The notes: generated by a model not told the origin, from the letters alone. 5,637 nt of DNA from an uncultured Phenylobacterium sp. (GCA_945952355.1 CAMFIW010000222.1:1-5637), one strand, 5' to 3'; positions 1 through 5,637 are shown, numbered from the stretch's first letter. Translations and numbers: made by a program.

Positions 1-61
1 CCTCGACCGCATCGAGAAGACCGCCCCGCCCGGGGCGGACCTCAAGAGCTGGCGATACTAG
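1..61 (+). CDS. 3' end of an unidentified protein-coding gene (partial)
   Basis: An open frame enters from the left edge (first full codon at position 2) and ends at a TAG at 59-61. It encodes the C-terminal 19 residues LDRIEKTAPPGADLKSWRY. The tail is too short to assign to a family. It is supported as a real gene end by the compact tail-to-tail arrangement: its stop overlaps the stop of the leftward amidohydrolase by 4 bp within a CTAG at 58-61, a spacing typical of dense bacterial genomes. I cannot exclude that the frame is open by chance, because high-GC DNA keeps many frames open over 60 bp. Confidence 0.5.
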   Translation, partial: LDRIEKTAPPGADLKSWRY

Positions 62-1101
62 GAGAGATCGAGCTTGTAGACCTTGGTCGCCGTGCCGCTG
101 AAGAGCGCGGTCTTCTCTGCGGCCGAGGCGCCCTTGGCCAGGTGCTTGAAGGCGTTCCACAGCGTCGCGTAATCGCAGCTGCCGATATCGACCGGGAAGT
201 TGCTCTCGAACATGCAGCGCTCCGCGCCGAACGCCTCGATGCAGGTCTCGACATAGGGCTTCCACTCCGCCGCCAGTTGCTCCGACGGCGCCGGCGGGTC
301 CGACATGAAGGACGGGAAGTTCGGGAACACCATCGCCAGGCCGCCCAGCTTCACGTTGACCTTCGGCGACTTGGCGAGCTCGCGGATATTGTCGCGCCAC
401 ACCCCGAACCGCTCCTCGCGCCGGCCCAGATAGGCGCCGAGACCGAGCGGCGTCCCGACGTGGTCGAGGACGATGGTGGTGTCCGGGAAGGCGCGGGCCA
501 GGTCGATCAGGTCCGGCAGCTGCGGCTCCAGCATCCAGGCGTCGAAGCTGAGGCCCAGGGGTGCGAGCTGGGCGAAGCCCTCGCGGAACCCCTCCTCCAG
601 ATAGAGCCCCGGGCCACGACGATGCAGCGGGCCCAGCACCTCGGGATCGGCGTCGGCCGAGGCGCTCTGGCGCACGCCGCGGAACCGGCCGCCGCCGGCC
701 ACGATATGGGCCTCCAGCACCTCGCGCGCCGCCTCGCCGCGGGTCAGGTCGGCGGCGCCGACGATGCCGGCGCAGGGACGGATTTCGCCATAGAGGTTGC
801 TGGCGCCGATGGCGGCGAAGCCGTTCACGGCCTCGGTCTCGCCGACGCACTTCATGTGCGGCGCGGCGCTCGCCTTATAGAACGAGCCGCACTCCATGTA
901 GACGGTGGCCACGATATTGTGCCCGGCCTTCATGTCGGCCAGCAGCTCGTCCAGCAGGTAGCGCGGCGCCTTGCGGATCACGTGATCGAAGCCATGCTTG
1001 GGCGGCGGCAAGGCCGCCAGCACCGCCGGCGGGCGGTCCCACAGGTGATGATGCGGATCGACGATCGGCAGGTCGGGTTCGAGGATGGCTTCGGTGGTCA
1101 T
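58..1101 (-). CDS. Amidohydrolase-2 family TIM-barrel metal-dependent hydrolase (COG3618 type)
   Basis: A 347-residue soluble protein without a signal peptide, so probably cytoplasmic. Near the N terminus it has the family's metal-site strand, DPHHHLWD at residues 15-22; H17 and H19 form the HxH pair of the amidohydrolase superfamily. Other family blocks follow in order: an E70-containing strand (VYMECGSFY, 67-75), FRGVRQS (140-146), LDHVGTP (212-218, a conserved active-site His at 214), VNVKLGGL (248-255) and MFESNFPVD (297-305), whose late Asp/Asn region matches the catalytic acid segment. Length and motif order fit COG3618, which includes L-fuconolactonase, 4-sulfomuconolactone hydrolase and 2-pyrone-4,6-dicarboxylate lactonase relatives, so hydrolysis of a lactone or similar ring is plausible. 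The substrate cannot be read from the sequence. The ATG at 1099-1101 puts the metal motif at the usual distance from the N terminus; a weak AAGG lies about 11 bases upstream. The gene is transcribed alone, divergent from the M13 peptidase. Confidence 0.9.
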   Translation of the reverse strand: MTTEAILEPDLPIVDPHHHLWDRPPAVLAALPPPKHGFDHVIRKAPRYLLDELLADMKAGHNIVATVYMECGSFYKASAAPHMKCVGETEAVNGFAAIGASNLYGEIRPCAGIVGAADLTRGEAAREVLEAHIVAGGGRFRGVRQSASADADPEVLGPLHRRGPGLYLEEGFREGFAQLAPLGLSFDAWMLEPQLPDLIDLARAFPDTTIVLDHVGTPLGLGAYLGRREERFGVWRDNIRELAKSPKVNVKLGGLAMVFPNFPSFMSDPPAPSEQLAAEWKPYVETCIEAFGAERCMFESNFPVDIGSCDYATLWNAFKHLAKGASAAEKTALFSGTATKVYKLDLS

Positions 1102-1205
1102 CGGCGCGCGCCTTGTCGGAGGGTCAGGGCGAAACCTTGCCTGTGGCGTCCCGTTCGCACAATCCTGCGCGGCGCGCCGAACGCGGCGCCGAGGGAGGCA
1201 TGATG
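1102..1205. promoter_or_regulatory. Divergent intergenic region between amidohydrolase and M13 peptidase genes
   Basis: Both flanking genes start here and read outward, so this stretch of about 100 bp must hold both promoters. The only rightward sigma-70-like pair I can point to is TTGCCT (1137-1142) and CACAAT (1158-1163), with a short 15-base spacer; this is weak and may be chance. Two GC-only palindromes occur, GGCGCGCGCC (1103-1112) and GGCGCGCC (1171-1178), but such words are common at this base composition, so I do not call them operators. No terminator or riboswitch is visible. Confidence 0.45.
1193..1198 (+). promoter_or_regulatory. Ribosome binding site of the M13 peptidase gene
   Basis: GGGAGG, a near-perfect Shine-Dalgarno sequence, precedes four tandem in-frame ATG codons at 1200, 1203, 1206 and 1209. 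Counting from the end of the GGAGG core (1198), the gaps are 1, 4, 7 and 10 bases. Seven bases is closest to the usual optimum, which favours 1206 as the main start. The 1200 ATG is too close to be used efficiently. Confidence 0.7.
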
Positions 1206-3269
1206 ATGATGCGGCGGCTGTTCCTGACCACGGCTCTCACCCTGGCGCTGAGCGGCGCCGCACGGGCCCAGGCCCCGGCCACCGAGCTGCGCTACGGCGC
1301 CTGGGGCTTCGACGCCGAGGGCCGCGACATGGCCACCAGGCCCGGCGACAGCTTCTTCCGCTACGCCAATGGCGGCTGGCTCGACCGGCACGAGATCCCG
1401 TCCGACAAGCCCGGCGTGTCGCTGCGCCTGCTGATGACCGACCTGGCCGAGGCCCGGGTCCACGCCCTGCTGGAGGGTGCGGCCAAGACCGCGCCCCACC
1501 AGCCCACCACGACCGAGGGAAAGATCGGCGCCTTCTACAAGGCCTTCATGGACGAGGGCCGCATCGAGGCCCTGGGCGCGAAGCCGCTGGCGAACAGCCT
1601 GGCCGCGATCCGCGCCGCCGACAGCCGCACCAAGCTGGCCGGTCTGATGGGCCACAGCGTCGACGACTTCCAGAGCGCCCTGTTCAGCGTCTTCATCGAC
1701 GCCGACCCCAAGGACCCGACCCGCTATGCGGTGTTCGTGAACCAGGCGGGCCTCGGCCTGCCCGATCGCGACTACTATCTCGAAGCCTCGTTCGCGCCGC
1801 AGAAGGCCAAGTACCAGGCCTATGTGGAGCAGATGCTGACCCTGTCCGGTTGGCCTGACGCGAAGGCGAACGCCGCCGCCATCGTCGCCCTGGAGACCGA
1901 GATCGCACAGGCGAGCTGGTCCAAGATCGAACAGCGGGATCAAGACAAGGTCTACAACCCCATGACGGTGGCCGAGCTGGCCACCTTCGCGCCGGGCTTC
2001 GACTGGGCCGCTTTCATGGGCGACGCCCAGCTCGCCAAGACCAGCAAGGTGGTCGTCGGCGAAAAGACCGCCTTCCCGAAGCTGGCGGCGATCTATGCCA
2101 AGACGCCCGTTCCGGTGCTGCAGGCCTGGCTCGCCTTCAGCTTGGCCGACCACGCCTCGCCCTATCTGTCCAAGGCCTTTGTCGACGCGAATTTCGAGAT
2201 GCGCGCCAAGACCTTGTCGGGACAACCTGAACTCCAGGCGCGCTGGAAGCGCGGCGTCCATGCGGTGGCCGGAGGCGACTATCTGGCCGACGGTCATTTC
2301 GGCGACATGGGCTGGGCCGTGGGCCAGGTCTACAGCGCCAAGTATTTCCCGCCCGCCTCCAAGGCCAAGGTCCAGGCCCTGGTCGCCGACCTGAAGACCG
2401 CCTACCACGCCCGCATCGAGAAGCTCGACTGGATGGGGCCGGCCACCAAGGCCGAGGCGCTGAAGAAGCTCGAGACCTACACGGTCAAGGTCGGCTACCC
2501 GGACAAGCCGCGCGACTATTCCAAGCTGTCGATCACCGACGACGATCTGGTCGGCGACGTCCGACGCGCCGCCCAGGACGATTGGGCCGTGCAGGTGCGG
2601 AAGCTCTCCGGGCCTGTGGACCGCGCCGAATGGCAGATGACGCCCCAGACCAACGACGCCTACAACGGCTCACTGCGCGACATCGTCTTCCCGGCCGGCA
2701 TCCTGCAGCCGCCGATCTTCGACCCCAACGCCGACCCGGCCGTCAATTACGGCGCCATCGGCGGGGTGATCGGCCACGAGATCACCCACGGCTTCGACGA
2801 CCAGGGCCGCAAGATCGACGCGGCCGGCGTCTTGCGCGACTGGTGGACCCCGGACGACGCCAAGGCCTTCGAGGCCCGCGCCGCCAAGCTCGGCGCCCAG
2901 TACTCCGCCTTCGAGCCCCTGCCCGGCTTCCATGTGAAGGGCGAACTGACCATGGGCGAGAACATCGCCGACCTCGGCGGCCTGACCGTCGCGCTGGACG
3001 CCTACCACGCCTCGCTGAAGGGCAAGCCGGCCCCTGTCATCGACGGACTGACCGGCGACCAGCGGGTGTTCCTCGGCTGGGCCCAGGCCTGGCGCGGCAA
3101 GGTGCGCGACGACTTCCTCAAGAAGCAGGTGGTTTCCGACCCGCACTCGCCGCGGCAATACCGGGTCGACGGCGTCGTGCGCAACATCGACGCCTGGTAC
3201 GACGCCTTCGGGGTGAAGCCGGGTGACCAGCTCTACACCGCCCCGGCCGACCGCGTCCGGATCTGGTAG
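1206..3269 (+). CDS. M13 family (neprilysin/PepO-like) zinc metalloendopeptidase, exported
   Basis: A 687-residue protein (689 if the first ATG at 1200 is used). Residues 1-21 form a signal peptide: two arginines, a hydrophobic core, then ARA before Q22 as a type I cleavage site; no lipobox cysteine is seen, so a soluble periplasmic or secreted enzyme is expected. The N-terminal M13 domain opens with GDSFFRYANGGW (47-58) and contains GLGLPDRDYYL (182-192). The C-terminal catalytic domain has IVFPAGILQPP, then HEITH (524-528: zinc ligands H524 and H528, catalytic E525) and ENIADLGG (585-592: third ligand E585, supporting D589). H647 and R653 in DPHSPRQYR match the neprilysin transition-state His and substrate-carboxylate Arg. 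The protein ends in RVRIW, the usual M13 terminal tryptophan. Length and domain order are complete, so the enzyme should be active, cutting peptides with a hydrophobic P1' residue if it follows the family. Odd point: the NAYY-type substrate motif reads NDAY (483-486). The gene is monocistronic and ends 4 bp before the convergent P450. Confidence 0.96.
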   Translation: MMRRLFLTTALTLALSGAARAQAPATELRYGAWGFDAEGRDMATRPGDSFFRYANGGWLDRHEIPSDKPGVSLRLLMTDLAEARVHALLEGAAKTAPHQPTTTEGKIGAFYKAFMDEGRIEALGAKPLANSLAAIRAADSRTKLAGLMGHSVDDFQSALFSVFIDADPKDPTRYAVFVNQAGLGLPDRDYYLEASFAPQKAKYQAYVEQMLTLSGWPDAKANAAAIVALETEIAQASWSKIEQRDQDKVYNPMTVAELATFAPGFDWAAFMGDAQLAKTSKVVVGEKTAFPKLAAIYAKTPVPVLQAWLAFSLADHASPYLSKAFVDANFEMRAKTLSGQPELQARWKRGVHAVAGGDYLADGHFGDMGWAVGQVYSAKYFPPASKAKVQALVADLKTAYHARIEKLDWMGPATKAEALKKLETYTVKVGYPDKPRDYSKLSITDDDLVGDVRRAAQDDWAVQVRKLSGPVDRAEWQMTPQTNDAYNGSLRDIVFPAGILQPPIFDPNADPAVNYGAIGGVIGHEITHGFDDQGRKIDAAGVLRDWWTPDDAKAFEARAAKLGAQYSAFEPLPGFHVKGELTMGENIADLGGLTVALDAYHASLKGKPAPVIDGLTGDQRVFLGWAQAWRGKVRDDFLKKQVVSDPHSPRQYRVDGVVRNIDAWYDAFGVKPGDQLYTAPADRVRIW

Positions 3270-3273
3270 GGCC

Positions 3274-4521
3274 TCAGCCCACCTCGACCAGGAGTTCGCT
3301 GTAGCGGTCGTGCCGCGCGCGGTCCTTCACCGGGGCCATGGTGATCAGCCCGAGACCAGGCCAACGGGCCAGGACGGCCTCGAAGGCCAGCCGCGCCTCG
3401 AACCGCGCCAGGGTCGAGCCGATGCAGAATTGCGGACCCCCACCGAAGGACAGGTTCGAGACACCCGGCCGCCGGAAGATGTCGAAGCGATCGGGGTCGG
3501 CGAACACCGCCGGGTCGCGATTGGCCGCGCCCAGACCGACCCGCACCGTGTCGCCGGCTCGCAGAGTCCTGCCGCCCAGCTCGACATCGACCGTGCAGCG
3601 CCGGTTGGTCGAAGTCGACTGGGTCGGATGGTGGAAGCGGAGCACCTCTTCCAGCGCGCCGGGCATCAAGGCCGGATCGGCGACCAGGGCCTGCCATTGA
3701 TCGCGGTGCGACAAGAGCAGGAATAGGCCGGAAGAAATGAACCGCTCGGTGGTGGTGCCGGCCGCCGTGTAGATCGTGCTGACCGCCGAAGAGAGCTCGG
3801 CGTCGGTGAGCTTGCCCTCCTCCGCCTCGGCGGCGATCAGGTGGCTGATCAGGTCGTCGCGCGGCGCAGCCCGCCGCTCGGCGATCAGCTCGCGCATGAA
3901 CCGGCCGATCCATCGCGCCGCCTCCAGGCCCGCCGCCCAGCTCTCCTCCGAGCGCTTGGGGGCCATCAGGACGCCGGAGCGGGCGAAGGCGTCGCGGAAA
4001 TCGTCGCGGGCCTCGCTCGGTATGCCGATGATCTCGCTGGCCACGATGATCGGCACGTGGAAGCCGAAGTCGGTCACGAGGTCGAAGCGACCCTTGGCGG
4101 CGGCGAGGTCCAGCCGCTCGCCGATCACCTGCGCGATCCGGTCGCGCCTTTCCTCGATGCTGCGGCGAGAGAAGGCCTGCTGCACCAGGACACGGATGCG
4201 GGTGTGGTCGGGCGCGTCCATCTGGTTGAACGAAGCGGCGAGCGACTTGCTCATCCCCTTCTCGGCGTCCGATCCGCCGCCGGAGCCGCCCGCCCGCGCC
4301 AGCGGATTGGCGCCGCCCCAGCCGGCCGCCGCGCTGGAGAACCGCACCGGGTCCTTCAGCACCTCGGAGACATGGTCGTAGCGTGTCAGATACCAGAAGC
4401 CGTGGCGCGACCAGTGGACCGGATCCTCCGCCCGCAGGCGGTTAAGCGTCGGAACCGGATCGTTCTCGAAGTCGTAGTCGTAGAGGTCCGGCTGGAACGC
4501 CGCTGTCTGCGCCTCGTTCAT
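3274..4521 (-). CDS. Cytochrome P450 (bacterial soluble, class I type)
   Basis: A 415-residue haem monooxygenase without a membrane anchor, the normal size for soluble bacterial P450s. Landmarks in order: C-helix MDAPDHTRIR (101-110; H105 and R109 are the usual haem-propionate contacts), I-helix AAGTTTERF (253-261), K-helix ExxR (E292-R295), DPDRF (342-346), and the haem loop FGGGPQFCIGSTLA (359-372) with C366 as the axial thiolate. Two deviations stand out. The I-helix acid that normally precedes the conserved Thr is replaced by T256, and the usual His two residues before the haem Cys is Q364. The B-C loop (about 65-90) is rich in Gly, Ala and Ser. The enzyme should take electrons from a ferredoxin and its reductase, but neither gene is in the window. 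CYP family and substrate cannot be assigned. The start at 4521 is fixed by a GGAGG 5 bases upstream and by the normal N-terminal length. Confidence 0.95.
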   Translation of the reverse strand: MNEAQTAAFQPDLYDYDFENDPVPTLNRLRAEDPVHWSRHGFWYLTRYDHVSEVLKDPVRFSSAAAGWGGANPLARAGGSGGGSDAEKGMSKSLAASFNQMDAPDHTRIRVLVQQAFSRRSIEERRDRIAQVIGERLDLAAAKGRFDLVTDFGFHVPIIVASEIIGIPSEARDDFRDAFARSGVLMAPKRSEESWAAGLEAARWIGRFMRELIAERRAAPRDDLISHLIAAEAEEGKLTDAELSSAVSTIYTAAGTTTERFISSGLFLLLSHRDQWQALVADPALMPGALEEVLRFHHPTQSTSTNRRCTVDVELGGRTLRAGDTVRVGLGAANRDPAVFADPDRFDIFRRPGVSNLSFGGGPQFCIGSTLARFEARLAFEAVLARWPGLGLITMAPVKDRARHDRYSELLVEVG

Positions 4522-4526
4522 ATGAT

Positions 4527-4531
4527 CCTCC
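4527..4531 (-). promoter_or_regulatory. Ribosome binding site of the P450 gene
   Basis: On the minus strand the sequence reads GGAGG, then ATCAT, then the ATG of the P450. A five-base gap after a full-consensus core is near optimal and confirms the start at 4521. It suggests efficient translation once the gene is transcribed. Confidence 0.75.
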
Positions 4532-4562
4532 CGACGTCAGCAGACCCCGGCGCAGGACCTCT

Positions 4563-4581
4563 GGCAAGCCCGAGCCTTGCC
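4563..4581. repeat. Small inverted repeat in the P450/TerC divergent region
   Basis: GGCAAG (4563-4568) and CTTGCC (4576-4581) are perfect 6-base inverted arms around a 7-base centre. It lies in the middle of the divergent promoter region, where an operator for a dimeric regulator would sit. Short arms at high GC occur often by chance, so a regulatory role is only a possibility. Confidence 0.25.
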
Positions 4582-4611
4582 CGTCCCGACCGGGCGCCGC
4601 ATTGAGGGACC

Positions 4612-5370
4612 ATGACGTTCCTGTCCCACCTGCCCTATGCGGGCGCCGTTGTCGCCTTCTTCCAGGTCGTGATGATCGACCTGGCGCTGGCCGGGGACAA
4701 CGCCGTCGCCGTCGGCCTCGCCGCCTCCGGCCTGCCCCAGCACCAGCGCCGTCGCGCCATCGTGCTCGGCCTGCTGGCGGCGGTGGTCATGTTGATCGGC
4801 TTCGCACTGATCACCGTGCAGTTGCTGAACCTGGTGGGGCTCCTGCTGGCGGGCGGTTTCCTGCTGCTCTGGGTCTGCTGGAAGATGTGGCGCGAACTGC
4901 GCCAGCAAGGCCGCGACGAGTCCGCCGAGGGCGAGGCCGCGCTGGAGGCCGCCACCGGCGTCAGCATCGGGGCGACCGCCAAGGGCGCCACCAAGGCCAA
5001 GACCATGGGCCAGGCGCTCATGCAGATCCTGGTCGCCGACCTCACCATGTCGCTGGACAACGTCCTGGCCGTCGCCGGGGCGGCGCGCCAGCACCCGCAG
5101 GTTCTTGTGGCGGGCCTGCTGCTCTCGATCACCCTGATGGGCGTGGCGGCGAGCTGGATCGCCAAGCTGCTGCATCGCTTCCGCTGGCTGGGCTATATCG
5201 GCCTGGCGATCGTCTTCTACGTGGCCCTGCACATGATCTGGGAAGGCCACCGCAGCGTGGTCATCGATCTCAACCGCACCCACCAGTACAACGCCGTGAT
5301 GCCCCAGCTCCTCGACATCAAGCCCCACGAGGCGGAGGAGCGGAACGACCAGAAGACGCCGCAGAAATAG
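4612..5370 (+). CDS. TerC family integral membrane protein, YjbE type (putative metal ion exporter)
   Basis: A 252-residue inner-membrane protein with about six or seven hydrophobic segments (roughly 10-35, 49-69, 71-92, 134-156, 163-185 and 193-210). It has the TerC hallmark of two related halves, each with a membrane helix carrying acidic residues: DLALAGDNAVAVG (D23, D29-N30) and DLTMSLDNVLAVAG (D143, D149-N150). These paired Asp/Asn residues are the proposed ion path. TerC relatives (E. coli Alx, Bacillus YkoY/YceF) are linked to manganese export and metal loading of exported enzymes; older annotations call the family tellurium resistance. The size without extra CBS or CorC domains matches the short YjbE branch. 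The halves are joined by a hydrophilic linker (about 93-132) rich in Ala, Glu, Lys and Thr, and the C-terminal tail is charged. The ATG at 4612 has GAGGG just upstream, and the first helix begins at a normal distance. Metal specificity here is inferred from the family. Confidence 0.92.
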   Translation: MTFLSHLPYAGAVVAFFQVVMIDLALAGDNAVAVGLAASGLPQHQRRRAIVLGLLAAVVMLIGFALITVQLLNLVGLLLAGGFLLLWVCWKMWRELRQQGRDESAEGEAALEAATGVSIGATAKGATKAKTMGQALMQILVADLTMSLDNVLAVAGAARQHPQVLVAGLLLSITLMGVAASWIAKLLHRFRWLGYIGLAIVFYVALHMIWEGHRSVVIDLNRTHQYNAVMPQLLDIKPHEAEERNDQKTPQK

Positions 5371-5393
5371 GCTTGTCTCGCCGAGGGTGCGGA

Positions 5394-5637
5394 CTAGGCC
5401 TCGTCCTTCTTCGCCTTTCGGGGCTTTGCCACGGCGCGCTTCATCTCGCCCTCGGCGACGGTCTTGAAGGCCGAGCCGCCGGGCGGGGCCATTTCGAACT
5501 TCACGGCCACCTGGTCGCCCGCCTGCAGGGCGTAGGTCAGGCGAAAGGCAGGAGCACCGTCTCGCGGCGGCGTGCTGAAGGTTACCCGGCGGCCCGGCCG
5601 CACCATGGCCTCGATGCTGGGCCAGCGCTTTGGCGCC
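5394..5637 (-). CDS. C-terminal part of an uncharacterised protein (partial, runs off the right edge)
   Basis: The frame ends at TAG (complement of 5394-5396) and stays open to the edge, giving 80 C-terminal residues. The Met encoded at 5604-5606 (followed by VRPGRR) lies inside a smooth continuation, APKRWPSIEA, so it is probably internal and the true start lies beyond the window. The visible part alternates polar and hydrophobic residues (RRVTFSTP, FRLTYALQAGDQVAVKFEMAPPG, FKTVAEGEMKRA), which suggests several beta strands, and it closes with a lysine-rich tail (KPRKAKKDEA). The strand pattern recalls the last strands of lipocalin-like beta-barrel domains (the DUF1579/DUF6265 kind), but this is only a resemblance. 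The gene is convergent with the TerC-family gene, 23 bp from its stop, with no terminator hairpin visible between them. Confidence 0.7.
   Translation of the reverse strand, partial: APKRWPSIEAMVRPGRRVTFSTPPRDGAPAFRLTYALQAGDQVAVKFEMAPPGGSAFKTVAEGEMKRAVAKPRKAKKDEA

Larger units (their letters stand above)
4522..4611. promoter_or_regulatory. Divergent intergenic region between P450 and TerC-family genes
   Basis: These 90 bp separate two outward-reading genes and must carry both promoters. On the plus strand TTGCCC (4577-4582) is followed 17 bases later by CATTGA (4600-4605). This is a poor match and would place transcription start almost at the TerC ATG, so it would mean a leaderless message; I give it little weight. 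The TerC ribosome binding site is GAGGG at 4604-4608, just before the ATG at 4612. The 5' leader is too short for the yybP-ykoY manganese riboswitch known upstream of some YjbE-type genes, and I see no match to its conserved core. Confidence 0.45.

Noticed and set aside
1103..1178. GC-only palindromes (GGCGCGCGCC and GGCGCGCC) as operator sites
   Set aside because: Such words are frequent at this base composition; they are not identical and show no spacing pattern that suggests a regulator site.
142..1203. Rightward open frame (353 codons) opposite the amidohydrolase
   Set aside because: The translation is rich in Arg, Ala, Gln and His with no recognisable domain, and the opposite strand encodes a family member with all key motifs.
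561..1205. N-terminal extension of the M13 frame to an upstream start
   Set aside because: It would overlap the amidohydrolase antisense, its translation is an Arg/Pro low-complexity string, and it would bury the signal peptide and skip the strong ribosome binding site at 1193-1198.
1098..2408. Long leftward open frame (436 codons) opposite the M13 gene
   Set aside because: It is antisense to a clear M13 peptidase, its translation is Gly/Leu/Val/His-rich without domain motifs, and such long shadows are expected when third positions are nearly all G or C.
4522..4611. yybP-ykoY manganese riboswitch upstream of the TerC-family gene
   Set aside because: Some YjbE genes carry it, so I looked. 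The 90-bp gap is shared with the P450 promoter and shows no match to the conserved core and no switch-like terminator.
4537..5328. Leftward open frame (263 codons) opposite the TerC-family gene
   Set aside because: It is rich in His, Gln, Asp and Gly without motifs and is antisense to a convincing membrane protein.
1206..5370. Functional link in which the TerC protein supplies metal to the exported M13 peptidase
   Set aside because: TerC proteins can support metal loading of exported enzymes, but M13 enzymes use zinc, the genes are separated by the P450, and nothing in the sequence ties them together.
5371..5393. Possible terminator between the TerC-family gene and the right-edge gene
   Set aside because: The 23-bp gap has only a CTCG/CGAG mini-palindrome and no T run on either strand, so a terminator call is not supported.

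Overview
This is an ordinary-looking, very GC-rich chromosomal window (G and C clearly dominate, above all at third codon positions). The protein styles (a periplasmic M13 metallopeptidase, a YjbE-type TerC protein, a soluble class I P450, a COG3618 amidohydrolase) and the codon use suggest an alphaproteobacterium, with the Caulobacter/Phenylobacterium group as my best guess. That assignment is an inference from style; no RNA gene or marker in the window settles it.

Layout from left to right: (1) the last 19 codons of a rightward gene; (2) a leftward amidohydrolase whose stop codon overlaps the stop of gene 1; (3) a divergent intergenic region of about 100 bp; (4) a rightward, exported M13 zinc endopeptidase; (5) a leftward cytochrome P450 that ends 4 bp past the M13 gene; (6) a second divergent intergenic region of 90 bp; (7) a rightward TerC/YjbE-family membrane protein; (8) a leftward gene that runs off the right edge, with only its C-terminal 80 residues visible. 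All six genes alternate strand (+ - + - + -), so nothing in the window is an operon and every complete gene must have its own promoter in one of the two divergent regions. No intergenic stretch exceeds about 105 bp.

The genes do not form an obvious pathway. The P450 has no ferredoxin or ferredoxin reductase next to it, and the amidohydrolase has no recognisable catabolic partner. I find no mobile element, CRISPR array, RNA gene, phage gene, riboswitch or convincing intrinsic terminator. I did not find a novel biological system. The points worth a second look are local: a P450 whose I-helix lacks the usual acidic residue and which carries a glycine-rich B-C loop, an altered substrate-binding motif in the M13 enzyme, a start codon chosen among four tandem ATGs, and tail-to-tail gene pairs with almost no space for terminators.
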